From Flavobacteriales bacterium (lineage in GTDB: Bacteria; Bacteroidota; Bacteroidia; Flavobacteriales_D; Crocinitomicaceae), in assembly GCA_947475095.1 (NCBI GenBank), contig CANJLG010000010.1, positions 29,204-93,203 on the forward strand: a DNA stretch of 64,000 bases, in the 5' to 3' direction. Made by a program: the position numbers and the translations under genes. Shown here piece after piece: positions 23,254 through 32,955 of this stretch. The notes beneath the pieces are model-generated. The model ran no database searches. It was given only the letters and a program-made list of their open reading frames with translations, and had not been told where the DNA came from. Position 1 is the first letter of the stretch. The number at the start of each line of letters is the position of its first letter.

Positions 23254-23862
23254 ATGATTTCAACAGAAAAATATCCGATAATGGAACACTTTTTCACCAT
23301 TCAAGGTGAGGGAACCTATTCAGGCAGAGCAGCTTATTTCATTCGTATTGCAGGTTGTGATGTTGGCTGCGTTTGGTGCGATGTTAAAGAAAGTTGGGAT
23401 AAAGACCAGCATACAACCATGACCATCAAAGAAATTATTGAAAAAATTACTGAAAGCAAAACAGATTTTGTTGTCATTACTGGAGGCGAACCAGCGATGT
23501 ATGACTTACGTCCATTGGTTGATCAATTGAAATCGCTGGGAATTACCATAGCGATAGAAACATCTGGTTGTTATCCGTTGCAAGGCGATGTAGACTGGTA
23601 TTGTTTTTCACCAAAAAAGTTCAAAGCGCCCTGTGATGAAGCTTATTTGCGAGCAAATGAATTAAAAGTAATCATAAGCCATCCCTCCGATTTAGAATGG
23701 GCGAATAAGCATGCTGAAAAAGTGTTGGATAGCTGTCATTTATTTCTTCAACCCGAATGGTCAAAGACTGAAAAATTACTACCTTTAATAATAAGTTATG
23801 TGAAGGGTAACCTGAAGTGGAAAATCTCGTTACAGACGCATAAATACATGAATATTCCATAA
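23254..23862 (+). CDS. queE: 7-carboxy-7-deazaguanine synthase
   Basis: The 202-residue radical-SAM enzyme rearranges carboxy-tetrahydropterin to 7-carboxy-7-deazaguanine, the committed ring step of queuosine synthesis. The N-terminus EHFFTIQGEGTYSGRAAYFIR is diagnostic. The cluster motif is CDVGCVWCD (about residues 35-43, C-x3-C-x2-C), and the SAM-binding GGEPAMY follows around 77-83. The tail QTHKYMNIP is the usual QueE ending. It overlaps no other gene; the PorE-like gene starts 9 bases after its stop, but a shared function is unlikely. Confidence 0.95.
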   Translation: MISTEKYPIMEHFFTIQGEGTYSGRAAYFIRIAGCDVGCVWCDVKESWDKDQHTTMTIKEIIEKITESKTDFVVITGGEPAMYDLRPLVDQLKSLGITIAIETSGCYPLQGDVDWYCFSPKKFKAPCDEAYLRANELKVIISHPSDLEWANKHAEKVLDSCHLFLQPEWSKTEKLLPLIISYVKGNLKWKISLQTHKYMNIP

Positions 23863-23871
23863 AATTTATCC

Positions 23872-25893
23872 ATGCCTAGAATTTTACTCCTTTTATTTTC
23901 GATTCTTTTTCTAAATTTTTCCCTTTATTCTCAATTTAAATATTCTACAAAGAGTAAGAAAGCCATTAAGCTGCTGGAGGAAGCACAAAAAGCACCCGGT
24001 GCGAGCTTAGATCCAAAAACAAGAGGTCCCAATTACAGAGAAGGCCTTGTAATTTTGCAACAATCCTTAAAAAAGGATCCAAACTTTTGGGAAGCGCACA
24101 TCCTATCTGCACAATTTAATATGAATTTAAATTTATATAAGCAAGCTATTTACCATTATGAAAGTGCCTTAAAACTGAATCCAGCGCATTCACGCTATGG
24201 ATCTACACATTACTATTTATCAACACTTTACTTAGCGGAGGGGAATTATGAAAAGGCAATAAAATATGCTGATGTCCTCATGAAAAATTCAAATGCAAGC
24301 GAAGAATTTTTAAAAAATGCAAACGACATTAAACAGAATGCGAATTTCGCTATTCATGCCCTTAAAAACCCCAAAAAATTTGAGCCTGTTAATGCGGGCA
24401 GTGGAATAAACACCGCCGATCCAGAATATTACCCAACCATCACGGTAGACGGAAAAACCTTGTTATTTACAAGAAGAATAGCAGATAATCGTGTGAAAGG
24501 CTACCAAGAGCAAGAAGATTTTTTCATTTCCAATTTGGGAAATGATAGTGTATGGAAAAGATCAATTCCCATGACAAATAATGTAAATACAGTAAATAAT
24601 GAGGGTGCTCCAACGATTTCAGCAGATGGAAAGAGTTTAATATTCGTCGCTTGCTCTGATGAAACAGGCACATACTATGGGGAAAATAGAATTGGAAAAG
24701 GAAGTTGCGATTTATTTTATACCAAAAAACTTGGCAATAGCTGGATGAATCCGATAAATTTACCGGGCGGGGTAAATTCTTCTCATTGGGAATCCCAACC
24801 TTCACTTTCGGCGGATGGCCAAACGCTCTATTTTATAAGAGGTTTACGAGGAAAAAATGCAAATGGGAATGCAGATATCTATGTCTCATATTTGCAAACT
24901 AATGGTAATTGGGGTAATGCACTTCGATTATCCGATGTGATTAATACGCCATTTTCAGAGGAATCAGTTTGCATACATCCGGATGGGAAGACACTCTATT
25001 TTGCCTCTAAGGGGCATGTTGGAATGGGAGGCTCTGATTTGTTTGTAAGCAAAATGGATGCGAACGGTAATTGGGGAAAACCAATGAATCTAGGTTATCC
25101 AATCAATACCATGTTTGACGAAAATTCATTACTCGTTTCTCCTACCGGTGACATAGCATTTTTTGCATCTGACAGAACCGGAGGCTATGGTGATTTAGAC
25201 ATTTATTACTTTGTGTTACCAGAAGAATATAGACCTACTAAAACCTTATATTTTGACGGGACTGTTTTTGATCAATTAACCCGATTGCCATTGCCAGGCC
25301 ATTTTCAACTGACCGATATTGAAAGTGGGGAGCTTATCATTATTTCTGATGCCGATAAAGTAGACGGGTCTTTTATGGTTGCTTTACCCGTTAATAGAGA
25401 ATATGCAATTGAAGTAACACAAAATGGATATGCACCCTATTCGCTTAATTTTAATTTAAAAATACCGGATGGATCGGATCATTATCATTTAGACATTCCT
25501 ATGAACCCCTTAACAAGTTCAACAGAAAATATACTCGCGAATGTATTTTTCGACTTAGGAAAAGCCACCTTGCGCAAAGAGTCCGCAATAGAATTAAAAA
25601 ACTTAGGCGCTTTCATGAAGCGCAATCCAGTCATAAAAATTGAATTGGGTGGACATACCGATTCGAGAGGAAATGATGCTGATAATTTGGCGCTTTCTAC
25701 TGAACGAGCAAAAACAGTCTATAATTACTTAATTACAAACGAAGGGATTTCAGCCAATCGCTTAAGTTTTAAAGGATATGGCGAAACACAAGTCATTATG
25801 TCGGACAAAACTATTGAATCCCTAAAGTCAATAGAGGAAAAGGAAATAGCGCATCAAAAAAACAGACGAACAGTATACAAAATAATAAATTAA
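23872..25893 (+). CDS. PorE-like OmpA protein (TPR, PD40 propeller, CRD, OmpA)
   Basis: The 673-residue product has a signal peptide (residues 1-21). TPR helices span about 25-165. A propeller of at least five PD40/WD40-like repeats follows (about 178-460: YYPTITVDGKTLLF, GAPTISADGKSLIF, SQPSLSADGQTLYF, ESVCIHPDGKTLYF, NSLLVSPTGDIAFF). A carboxypeptidase-regulatory-like domain comes next (about 465-545) and a C-terminal OmpA peptidoglycan-binding domain last (GGHTDSRGNDADNLALSTERA). This order and length match P. gingivalis PorE, which tethers the T9SS to peptidoglycan. PorE is a lipoprotein, however, and no lipobox Cys is seen here, so a paralogue is possible. Confidence 0.82.
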   Translation: MPRILLLLFSILFLNFSLYSQFKYSTKSKKAIKLLEEAQKAPGASLDPKTRGPNYREGLVILQQSLKKDPNFWEAHILSAQFNMNLNLYKQAIYHYESALKLNPAHSRYGSTHYYLSTLYLAEGNYEKAIKYADVLMKNSNASEEFLKNANDIKQNANFAIHALKNPKKFEPVNAGSGINTADPEYYPTITVDGKTLLFTRRIADNRVKGYQEQEDFFISNLGNDSVWKRSIPMTNNVNTVNNEGAPTISADGKSLIFVACSDETGTYYGENRIGKGSCDLFYTKKLGNSWMNPINLPGGVNSSHWESQPSLSADGQTLYFIRGLRGKNANGNADIYVSYLQTNGNWGNALRLSDVINTPFSEESVCIHPDGKTLYFASKGHVGMGGSDLFVSKMDANGNWGKPMNLGYPINTMFDENSLLVSPTGDIAFFASDRTGGYGDLDIYYFVLPEEYRPTKTLYFDGTVFDQLTRLPLPGHFQLTDIESGELIIISDADKVDGSFMVALPVNREYAIEVTQNGYAPYSLNFNLKIPDGSDHYHLDIPMNPLTSSTENILANVFFDLGKATLRKESAIELKNLGAFMKRNPVIKIELGGHTDSRGNDADNLALSTERAKTVYNYLITNEGISANRLSFKGYGETQVIMSDKTIESLKSIEEKEIAHQKNRRTVYKIIN

Positions 25894-26813
25894 TGCATTT
25901 AATAAGAGTTCTTCGTCCAATTAATTTAGCCATCATTGTTTTTACCATGCTGGGCGTAGCATATTATATTCATTCAACCAATTCATTTCAATTCGTTCAT
26001 TTCCATGCATTCGATTTTAGTTTATTAATTTTCTCAACCATATTAATTGCGGCAGCTGGGAATATCATTAACGACTATTTTGATATAAAAGCAGATCGAA
26101 TAAATAAGCCTGATTCATTAATTATTGGAAAATATATTAAAAAAAGGTGGGCGATTTTATTACACTGGATTTTTAATGGCGTAGCAGTAGCCATCTCGAT
26201 TTATTTAAGTGTAAAGTATAAATCGCTATGGTTTATATTTATTCATGTTGTTAGCGGTAATTTACTCTGGTATTATAGCCTAATATTAAAAAAGAAAATA
26301 ATAAGTGGAAATATTGTTATTGCCATTATGACCGGAATAATCCCTCTATTAACAGTACTCTTCTTTAAGGTAAGTAATGAATCAAACAGTGCATTTTCTC
26401 CCTATCATGCTGATACTTGGTCCGTTTTCATCAACTATAATCTGATTTATCTTGTCGCCATTTGCGCCTTTTTTTTAAACCTTTCAAGAGAAATAATTAA
26501 AGATATTCAAGACGTGAAAGGGGATAAAGAAATACAAGTAAAATCATTGCCTATGGTAATCGGCGAACAAAAAGCGTATTGGCTAGCCGCTGTAATAGCA
26601 CAATTAAGTGGAATTTGCTGCCTTGTCGCTTTTTTATTTTTTAAGGCTTCATTCACAAATGAACCCATAATATGGTTGATTTTACTCATAAGTGCTGGAT
26701 TTAATTTATTATTATTTCTCTTTCCCTTTATTCAAACATTAACTATGAAACATTGTAGTCTTTTGATTAAATTAACGCTTTTTATAGGCATTTGCGCACT
26801 CTATTTTTCTTAA
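25893..26813 (+). CDS. UbiA-family prenyltransferase
   Basis: The 306-residue integral membrane protein has about eight or nine hydrophobic segments and both Asp-rich motifs of the UbiA superfamily: NIINDYFDIKADRINKP (about residues 59-75) and DIQDVKGDKEIQVKSLP (about 203-219). These bind the prenyl diphosphate through magnesium. Close relatives in Bacteroidota are usually annotated geranylgeranylglycerol-phosphate geranylgeranyltransferase, but the acceptor cannot be told from the sequence; menaquinone or haem branches are alternatives. The start overlaps the stop of the PorE-like gene (TAATG). Confidence 0.85.
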   Translation: MHLIRVLRPINLAIIVFTMLGVAYYIHSTNSFQFVHFHAFDFSLLIFSTILIAAAGNIINDYFDIKADRINKPDSLIIGKYIKKRWAILLHWIFNGVAVAISIYLSVKYKSLWFIFIHVVSGNLLWYYSLILKKKIISGNIVIAIMTGIIPLLTVLFFKVSNESNSAFSPYHADTWSVFINYNLIYLVAICAFFLNLSREIIKDIQDVKGDKEIQVKSLPMVIGEQKAYWLAAVIAQLSGICCLVAFLFFKASFTNEPIIWLILLISAGFNLLLFLFPFIQTLTMKHCSLLIKLTLFIGICALYFS

Positions 26814-26817
26814 TGAC

Positions 26818-27381
26818 GTGAAAATTATACTTGGCTCACAATCACCTAGAAGGCAAGAACTTTTAAGTGCGCTCGGATTTGAATTCGAAATAGCGATCCC
26901 CAATATTGATGAAGTGTATCCTCCGAACACTCCTATTGATAAAGTTGCAGCATACATAGCTAAAAAAAAAGCTGAGGCCTTATCGGGAAGAATAAGTGAA
27001 AATAGTATATTGATTTGTGCAGATACTGTTGTCGTTTTAGATGGCGAAATAATTGGAAAACCTGCAAATTATACCGAAGCGAAAGAAATGCTAGAAAGGC
27101 TATCAGGCCGGACACATAAAGTAATAACTTCCTATTGCATCGTTAATAAAGCTGAATACCATTGCAATTCAGTTGAAACCTTCGTAACATTCAATGCGCT
27201 AAAAGAAGCGGAAATACAGTATTATTTAGAAAATGGGAATCCCTACGATAAAGCCGGTGGATATGGTATTCAGGATTGGATTGGCTGTATTGCTGTTCAT
27301 AAAATCGTTGGCTCATATACCAACGTTATGGGTTTTCCAACAGCAGAGATCTTTAATGAACTTAAAAAGTTAGGCGCATAA
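26818..27381 (+). CDS. maf: Maf-family nucleotide pyrophosphatase
   Basis: The 187-residue protein belongs to the Maf/YhdE family of house-cleaning nucleoside triphosphate pyrophosphatases (dTTP/UTP or modified nucleotides). Motifs are GSQSPRRQELLSALG (residues 5-19), ICADTVVVLDGEIIGKP (about 63-79), SGRTHKV and NPYDKAGGYGIQ. The start is GTG: no in-frame ATG lies upstream, and the ATG overlapping the previous stop is out of frame. It is last in the queE-to-maf run and convergent to the OmpA gene. An AAAGG/CCTTT stem just past the stop is weak. Confidence 0.93.
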   Translation: MKIILGSQSPRRQELLSALGFEFEIAIPNIDEVYPPNTPIDKVAAYIAKKKAEALSGRISENSILICADTVVVLDGEIIGKPANYTEAKEMLERLSGRTHKVITSYCIVNKAEYHCNSVETFVTFNALKEAEIQYYLENGNPYDKAGGYGIQDWIGCIAVHKIVGSYTNVMGFPTAEIFNELKKLGA

Positions 27382-27424
27382 AAAAAGGCGATTACTCTCC
27401 TCCTTTTATAAATATACTTCATAG

Positions 27425-28750
27425 TTATTTAATTACTTCAAACATCACCCTACGATTTTTCGCATCGCGAACTTCGTTATCATCATCACTTTGTATTTCA
27501 ATGCTATTAACTTTAGCTCCATTTGGCACCACCACTAAACGATCTTCTGAAATACCTTCGCGCTCAAAATAAGATTTAATAGCATCTGCTCTTTGTCTTG
27601 CCATATTTACTAATTCCGGGTTTTGATCAGAAAGCTCATCTTCCTTTTCATCGTTGTGACCAATGATATTAATTCGAATTTTTGGATCCTTTTTCATGGC
27701 AGCAATAATGAAATTAAATGCCTCTTTACCAGAAGGAGTATAGGATTTCTTGCCAAATCCAAAATATGCCACTTGCGCCTGTATTTTTTGATCAATTGTC
27801 ATCTTATCGTTAAGAATAGGTGTTTTATCAAAAATTAAAGTCGAATAAGAATCTGCTATATTAACCGTGTCAGAGGCGTAGCAATTACACTCCTCTTTGT
27901 TAGCAACCTCTTTAATTCGAACATTATCAATAAAGTAGTATGCATGCGGTAGAACTTCTGTTTCACTGTCTTTAGGTTTTTTCTGAACCTCAACTTTTGT
28001 TTCATCATTCGTTTCAAAATTTCCTATTATGATGCAAGTCTCACCTCCTTTAGCTTCATACATAGCACATACTTTTTCCCAGCCATAAAAACCAGAATAA
28101 ATTTTATTTTTATAATTTGATAAAGTACGACCAACCTGTCTTGTAATTAAACCGCAATCATCAATATTATCAGGAGCCTCATCGTCATATTGTGTATCAA
28201 ATAACATTTGTATATTATTTGAAGCATATTTTGAAGATTCGGCCAGTGAAATTGAAAACTCAACACAATATTTCATTCCTTTGGTCATGGTTATGTTATC
28301 TTTACCTGTTTTAAAAGGGATCGTAATGTAGGATCGTTCTTTGGCTAGTTTTCCAGGCTTGTATACTACAATTCCAGCAAATCCATCTCCTCCACCAGCA
28401 AGGTCTTTATCAAATAAATTTTTATCTCCTTCTGTCAAACGTTCAAATGATGCTGTTATAGGATCCTCCTTACCATAAAGATTTTGCCCAATACCAAAAT
28501 CACCTTCAGAATTTTTATTAAAAATATCGGCAGGAATCCCTTTTGGGTGGAACTTAACGTCTTTTAACAATGAAATCTGCATTGGTTCAGAAATTGTGGC
28601 CTCATCTTTAAATACTTCAAAAGTAAAATTCAAAAAAGCTTTCGTTTTGTCACCTTTACCTTTACGCTGTTGTGCATTAAGGGAAAAACCTTGCAGGATA
28701 ATCAAACTCAGTACAATAGAAAGTTTGAAAAGTGTGGAACTAAATTTCAT
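27425..28750 (-). CDS. OmpA-family outer-membrane protein
   Basis: The 441-residue product has a signal peptide (about residues 1-26, ending SLNA before QQRKGK). A domain of about 300 residues follows, with beta strands and several Cys ([18 protein letters not shown]), probably exposed to the periplasm or outside. The C-terminal OmpA domain (about 335-441) has [21 protein letters not shown] and [13 protein letters not shown] in place of GHTD is a common variant. A longer reading frame starts 45 bases upstream, but it delays the signal peptide, so the ATG at 28750 is preferred. It overlaps the end of hemE by 11 bases, which suggests coupling. Confidence 0.85.
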   Translation of the reverse strand: MKFSSTLFKLSIVLSLIILQGFSLNAQQRKGKGDKTKAFLNFTFEVFKDEATISEPMQISLLKDVKFHPKGIPADIFNKNSEGDFGIGQNLYGKEDPITASFERLTEGDKNLFDKDLAGGGDGFAGIVVYKPGKLAKERSYITIPFKTGKDNITMTKGMKYCVEFSISLAESSKYASNNIQMLFDTQYDDEAPDNIDDCGLITRQVGRTLSNYKNKIYSGFYGWEKVCAMYEAKGGETCIIIGNFETNDETKVEVQKKPKDSETEVLPHAYYFIDNVRIKEVANKEECNCYASDTVNIADSYSTLIFDKTPILNDKMTIDQKIQAQVAYFGFGKKSYTPSGKEAFNFIIAAMKKDPKIRINIIGHNDEKEDELSDQNPELVNMARQRADAIKSYFEREGISEDRLVVVPNGAKVNSIEIQSDDDNEVRDAKNRRVMFEVIK

Positions 28751-29771
28751 AATTTTTAACAGTTTTAATGAATACTTTAACCTTTTCAGGGTCAATATCA
28801 GGATAAACTCCGTGACCCAAATTTACAATATGTCTTTGACTTTTAAACGATTTTAACAAATTTAATGTCTCTTTTTCAATAATTTCATTTGGGGCATATA
28901 AAAGACAGGGATCTAAATTACCTTGTAATGTCTTTGACTCCCCTACTAATTCTCTTGCTATTGCTATATCCATGTTCCAATCGAGACCAATTGTAGTGCA
29001 CTGAACAGCGCTAATTTCAGGTAAAGAAGCAACTGCACCTTTCGAAAATACTGTAAAGGGAACATTCGGGAACGCTTCGACAATCATATTAATATAGTTT
29101 AAACCAAAAATTTGGTATTGCTCTCTGCCCAAAATACCTGCCCAAGAATCAAATAATTGCAAGGCATCAGCACCAGCTTCAAGTTGCAATTTGAGGTAGG
29201 TAATTGTTACTTCGGCAATCCGGCTTAACAATTCATGTGCCACAGCTGGCTGAGTATATAAAAACTTTCTAGATTCAGAAAACGTCTTGGATCCTTTTCC
29301 TTCTACCATATAACAAAGGATTGTCCATGGGGCACCTGCAAAGCCAATTAAAGGTACTCGTCCATTTAGTTCTCGCTTTGTAATCTTTAGCGCTTCAAAA
29401 ACGTAGGAAAGTCGATCAGCAACATCTATATTTTTATCCAATAAATCTAATTGGCCTTTTGAGCGAATTGTATTTTCAAACCAAGGTCCTTTTTGTTCCA
29501 ACATTTGATACGGTAAGCCCATGGCTTCCGGTACAACTAGAATGTCAGAAAAAATTATGGCGGCATCTACATCCAAATGATCAATTGGTTGAATAGTAAC
29601 CTCTGCAGCCAATGCAGGTGTTTCCACTAATTCTTTAAAGCCAGATAAGGTGGCACGAAGCGCTCTATATTCTGGTAAAATACGCCCTGCTTGCCGCATT
29701 AACCAAACAGGATAGCGTTCAATTGCTTCTCCCCTTGCAGCACGCAGAAATAAATCATTTTTAAATTCCAT
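28740..29771 (-). CDS. hemE: uroporphyrinogen decarboxylase
   Basis: The 343-residue enzyme decarboxylates uroporphyrinogen III to coproporphyrinogen III in haem synthesis. The N-terminal motif [19 protein letters not shown] is diagnostic, and [40 protein letters not shown] and [13 protein letters not shown] follow in order. The ATG at 29771 is chosen over an upstream in-frame TTG (at 29780) because a consensus promoter ends 6 bases before it. The message may thus be almost leaderless. The ending overlaps the OmpA gene. Confidence 0.96.
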   Translation of the reverse strand: MEFKNDLFLRAARGEAIERYPVWLMRQAGRILPEYRALRATLSGFKELVETPALAAEVTIQPIDHLDVDAAIIFSDILVVPEAMGLPYQMLEQKGPWFENTIRSKGQLDLLDKNIDVADRLSYVFEALKITKRELNGRVPLIGFAGAPWTILCYMVEGKGSKTFSESRKFLYTQPAVAHELLSRIAEVTITYLKLQLEAGADALQLFDSWAGILGREQYQIFGLNYINMIVEAFPNVPFTVFSKGAVASLPEISAVQCTTIGLDWNMDIAIARELVGESKTLQGNLDPCLLYAPNEIIEKETLNLLKSFKSQRHIVNLGHGVYPDIDPEKVKVFIKTVKNYEI

Positions 29772-29777
29772 CGATGG

Positions 29778-29807
29778 CAAAGGTAATTATTCGGTTTAAA
29801 ACCCCAA
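29778..29807 (-). promoter_or_regulatory. hemE promoter (predicts near-leaderless mRNA)
   Basis: On the minus strand TTG (29807 to 29805), a 19-base spacer and TACCTTTG (29785 to 29778) match the phylum consensus. Only 6 bases separate the box from the hemE ATG at 29771, so transcription should start within a few bases of the start codon. Confidence 0.65.
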
Positions 29808-29827
29808 TTTTTTATAATTATTAATCT

Positions 29828-30493
29828 TTACCAAGCGATTGGCTTCTTGCCAACTACCTTTAAATATTGGTTTGCCTTACTAAAGTGTTGACAACCATAA
29901 AAGCCACGATAAACAGATAATGGAGAAGGATGAGGAGCTGTAAGAATCAAATGTTTGGATTGGTCAATCAATGGAATTTTTTGTTGCGCCCTTGCTCCCC
30001 ATAGCATAAAAACAAGGTGCTGACTTTCGGTAGAAATTAGTTCAATAATCGCATCTGTAAATTTCTCCCACCCTATCTTTGAATGGCTATCTGGCTTACC
30101 TTCTTCAACAGTAAGGATTGTATTTAGTAACAAAACGCCTTGTTTAGCCCATGCAGATAAATTACCATTTACAGGTATTTCTTTACCAATATCGCTCTTT
30201 AATTCAGTGTAAATATTTTTCAAACTTTTGGGAATAGGAGAAAGAGGACTAACTGAAAAACAAAGCCCATTTGCAAAACTCTTTGTTGGATATGGGTCTT
30301 GGCCAAGAATGACCACCTTAACATTCTCTTTAGAAGTTAAATTAAATGCGGAAAAAACGTCGCTTTTAGGCGGGAAGATTTTGTCTGGCTTAGCTTGGTA
30401 TTGTAAATCAATAATTTCGCACAAGCCTTTAAAGTAGACTTTCATTTCATCATCAAGTGCATCGAACCATCCTTTTTGGAGCAAGCTTTGCAC
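29828..30493 (-). CDS. ung: uracil-DNA glycosylase
   Basis: The 221-residue family 1 enzyme removes uracil from DNA. The water-activating motif VVILGQDPYP (catalytic Asp) is at about residues 61-70, and NGLCFSV, LLLNTILTVEEGKPDSHSKIGW and the HPSPLSVYRGFYGCQHFSKAN loop (catalytic His) follow. The start is GTG, since the upstream acyltransferase stop is only 2 bases away and no ATG gives a full-length protein. It forms a tight pair with that gene. Length and motifs are complete. Confidence 0.96.
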   Translation of the reverse strand: MQSLLQKGWFDALDDEMKVYFKGLCEIIDLQYQAKPDKIFPPKSDVFSAFNLTSKENVKVVILGQDPYPTKSFANGLCFSVSPLSPIPKSLKNIYTELKSDIGKEIPVNGNLSAWAKQGVLLLNTILTVEEGKPDSHSKIGWEKFTDAIIELISTESQHLVFMLWGARAQQKIPLIDQSKHLILTAPHPSPLSVYRGFYGCQHFSKANQYLKVVGKKPIAW

Positions 30494-30495
30494 GC

Positions 30496-31827
30496 TTATG
30501 ATTTTAAAATCGAATGAATAGAACGTTTTAATCGATCGGCAGTATCGTTAAAAGAGGATAAATCGAGCTTTCGAACTTTTAGATAGCGATAACAATGTAT
30601 CGCATGAATTTTCCATGCATAGGCCATAAAAGCATAAAACCAAATAAAAAAGTAATAGGAAAAGGCAATTAAATATGCATAAACTGAACCTAGACATGCA
30701 AAATAATGGGCAATTAAAAAAATAAAAGGAATATTGACTATACCAACAAGAGCGAGTAGTATGATTAATTTAGAGGAACCCCAAAAGACAGGTCGCTTAA
30801 ATACTTTTTCGACAAATCGTTTCACCAGTAAATACCATAAACCAGCATGAATTAGACCTAGTAAAGCAAAGGGCAAACTAACTAACATTATTAGTAAGCG
30901 TTTAGGAATGCCCCAACTTTTACTTGCGTTAAGGTAACGTTCATTTTCAGAAATGTTTAAAGAAGCTAAACCATTAAAATAAGCCGTAATTTCGGATTTA
31001 AGGGGCTCTAATTGCACTAACTCTTCTTCTGATTTATCGTTTAATGATTTAGCTAGCTGCCTTCCATACTGATAGCGTTGCTCTAAAGAATATGAATCGT
31101 CATAACACAAAGGATCCATACCCTGCCTAGTTAATTTCATCGCATGATCATGAAATTCTAACCACTCTTGATTTTCAACATGGATAATACTATTTTTAAT
31201 ATCGGCCTCTAAAATTGCCGTTAAAACAGAAATAATGCGACTTGGATTTTCTTCATAATCGCTGCGGTAGTCATTTAAGCAAATAGGATCGGCAGAAGCC
31301 AGTAATAATTCACTTCTTGCCATATTTGGGGCAGAATAATTACACCCAATGCCATTTACATAAACTTTATGCTCCCATTTCATTGCTTCTAAGGCAGAAA
31401 AACCAATGCGAAAAGCTCCTTTTTTAATGGGTTTAACACGTCTTATAAATACCTCATCGGTAAATCCTTCACCAAAAATTAATATATTTCCATTCTTCCT
31501 TATCAGTTCGCTTGTCTTCAAGAACACTTGCTTATTTTTTTCACGTGTATCACCACCATCTAATTGGCGATAAATTGGCAACATGTGAGCAGCGGTAAAT
31601 ATTGGTTTAAATATCGTTTTGAATACATCCGCTCTTGCCATAAAATGAACAACTCGCTTCCCATAAAGTGCAATCGCAAGAGGATCCATAAATGCTGCGG
31701 GGTGATTACTAACATAAATGGTTCTACCTAATCCTTTTCTTTTTATATTAAGTGTCCTAACCTTCTTAAAATAAAGGCGAAAACCTAAATTAAATAATAT
31801 ATAAAAGGTTAAATAAAGAATTTTCAT
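30496..31827 (-). CDS. PlsC-type acyltransferase, membrane-bound
   Basis: The 443-residue protein has an N-terminal PlsC domain with the catalytic box NHPAAFMD (an NHx5D form, around residue 40) and the glycerol-phosphate-binding region IFGEGFTDEVFIRRVKPIKKGAFRIGF. These point to a 1-acylglycerol-3-phosphate-type acyltransferase acting at the inner membrane. The C-terminal third has two or three hydrophobic segments, longer than plain PlsC, so the substrate could be another lipid such as an amino lipid. The ATG at 31827 is preferred to an upstream TTG. TATTTTTG at 31838 to 31831 could be its -7 box, only 3 bases before the start. Confidence 0.82.
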   Translation of the reverse strand: MKILYLTFYILFNLGFRLYFKKVRTLNIKRKGLGRTIYVSNHPAAFMDPLAIALYGKRVVHFMARADVFKTIFKPIFTAAHMLPIYRQLDGGDTREKNKQVFLKTSELIRKNGNILIFGEGFTDEVFIRRVKPIKKGAFRIGFSALEAMKWEHKVYVNGIGCNYSAPNMARSELLLASADPICLNDYRSDYEENPSRIISVLTAILEADIKNSIIHVENQEWLEFHDHAMKLTRQGMDPLCYDDSYSLEQRYQYGRQLAKSLNDKSEEELVQLEPLKSEITAYFNGLASLNISENERYLNASKSWGIPKRLLIMLVSLPFALLGLIHAGLWYLLVKRFVEKVFKRPVFWGSSKLIILLALVGIVNIPFIFLIAHYFACLGSVYAYLIAFSYYFFIWFYAFMAYAWKIHAIHCYRYLKVRKLDLSSFNDTADRLKRSIHSILKS

Positions 31828-31983
31828 AGTCAAAAATAGCCAAAAACAATTAAATAGAGAACATATAAAAGTACATCGTAAAGGGCATTAGTTTCAATTA
31901 ACAATTACTATGGTAAAACTTTTGGCTTATCGTTCATTTCAATTAGCGCGATATGAATAACTTAGTACTCAAGAAATTTGACG

Positions 31984-32949
31984 ATGAAAACAATTGGGAT
32001 ATTTTGCGGTGGCTTTTCCTCCGAATATGAAATTTCACTAAAAAGTGCAGATACAATTAAAAAACATTTACCTGACTCCTATTTAAGCTATAAGATTATT
32101 GTTTCAAAGGGAAAATGGGAAGTAGAAATGGAACAAGAAAATGTACCATTCGATCTAAATGATTGCAGTTTTTTTATCGGTGATACAAAAAAAATAATCG
32201 ATGCTGCAATTGTCTACATTCATGGGGATCCTGGAGAAAATGGTAAAATACAAGCCATGCTTGAACTTCATGGTATTCAATATATTAATTCAGGGCCTTT
32301 AGCCTCCGCATTATCTTTCGATAAATGGTACTGCAATCAATTTTTAAGAGCCTTTAACATTCCCGTAGCAAAATCATTATTTTTATCGAAAGTTGACCAA
32401 TATCATCCGAGTGAAATAGTTGAATCATTGGGCTTACCGATATTTATTAAACCATCAGATTCCGGTTCCTCGTATGGAATATCGAAAGTCAAAATAATCG
32501 AAGATATACCGAAGGCTTTACAGTTTGCATTCAACGAAGGAAGAACTGTTATCATTGAATCTTTTTTAGATGGAATTGAGGTTACATGTGGTGTTTATCG
32601 ATCATCTAATGGACTTGTTGCTCTTCCATTAACAGAGATTGTTTCAGAAAACGAGTTTTTTGATTTCGAAGCAAAATACCAAGGGAAGTCAAGTGAAATT
32701 ACTCCCGCTCGTATTTCTGAGGAGCTTAAGATTGAGGTACAAGCGATGGCGAAAAAAATATATGAACTATTACAACTTAAATCCATCGCTAGAATTGATT
32801 TTATGCTCGTTAATAATCAGCCATATGTTATTGAGGTAAATACCACACCAGGGTTTTCTGCAGCATCAATCGTTCCTCAAATGCTATCATCAGCAGGAAT
32901 TTCATTAGGTGATTTTTGGGGAGAAATTATTTCTATTGAATTGAATTGA
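31984..32949 (+). CDS. ddl: D-alanine--D-alanine ligase
   Basis: The 321-residue ATP-grasp ligase makes D-Ala-D-Ala for peptidoglycan precursors. Seen in order are GIFCGGFSSEYEISLKSA (N-terminal domain), IYIHGDPGENGKIQAMLE, the ATP-grasp signature LGLPIFIKPSDSGSSYGISKV (about 151-171), FLDGIEVTCGVY and the magnesium-binding end IARIDFMLVNNQPYVIEVNTTPGFS. The ATG at 31984 is preferred to a TTG two codons earlier. The gene is convergent to a D-Ala-D-Ala carboxypeptidase gene 6 bases away, so synthesis and trimming of the same dipeptide are neighbours. Confidence 0.95.
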   Translation: MKTIGIFCGGFSSEYEISLKSADTIKKHLPDSYLSYKIIVSKGKWEVEMEQENVPFDLNDCSFFIGDTKKIIDAAIVYIHGDPGENGKIQAMLELHGIQYINSGPLASALSFDKWYCNQFLRAFNIPVAKSLFLSKVDQYHPSEIVESLGLPIFIKPSDSGSSYGISKVKIIEDIPKALQFAFNEGRTVIIESFLDGIEVTCGVYRSSNGLVALPLTEIVSENEFFDFEAKYQGKSSEITPARISEELKIEVQAMAKKIYELLQLKSIARIDFMLVNNQPYVIEVNTTPGFSAASIVPQMLSSAGISLGDFWGEIISIELN

Positions 32950-32955
32950 ATTGAC

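Noticed and set aside
27382..27424. Terminator between maf and the OmpA gene
   Set aside because: A weak AAAGG/CCTTT pairing with a long loop exists, but the stem is too short to call.
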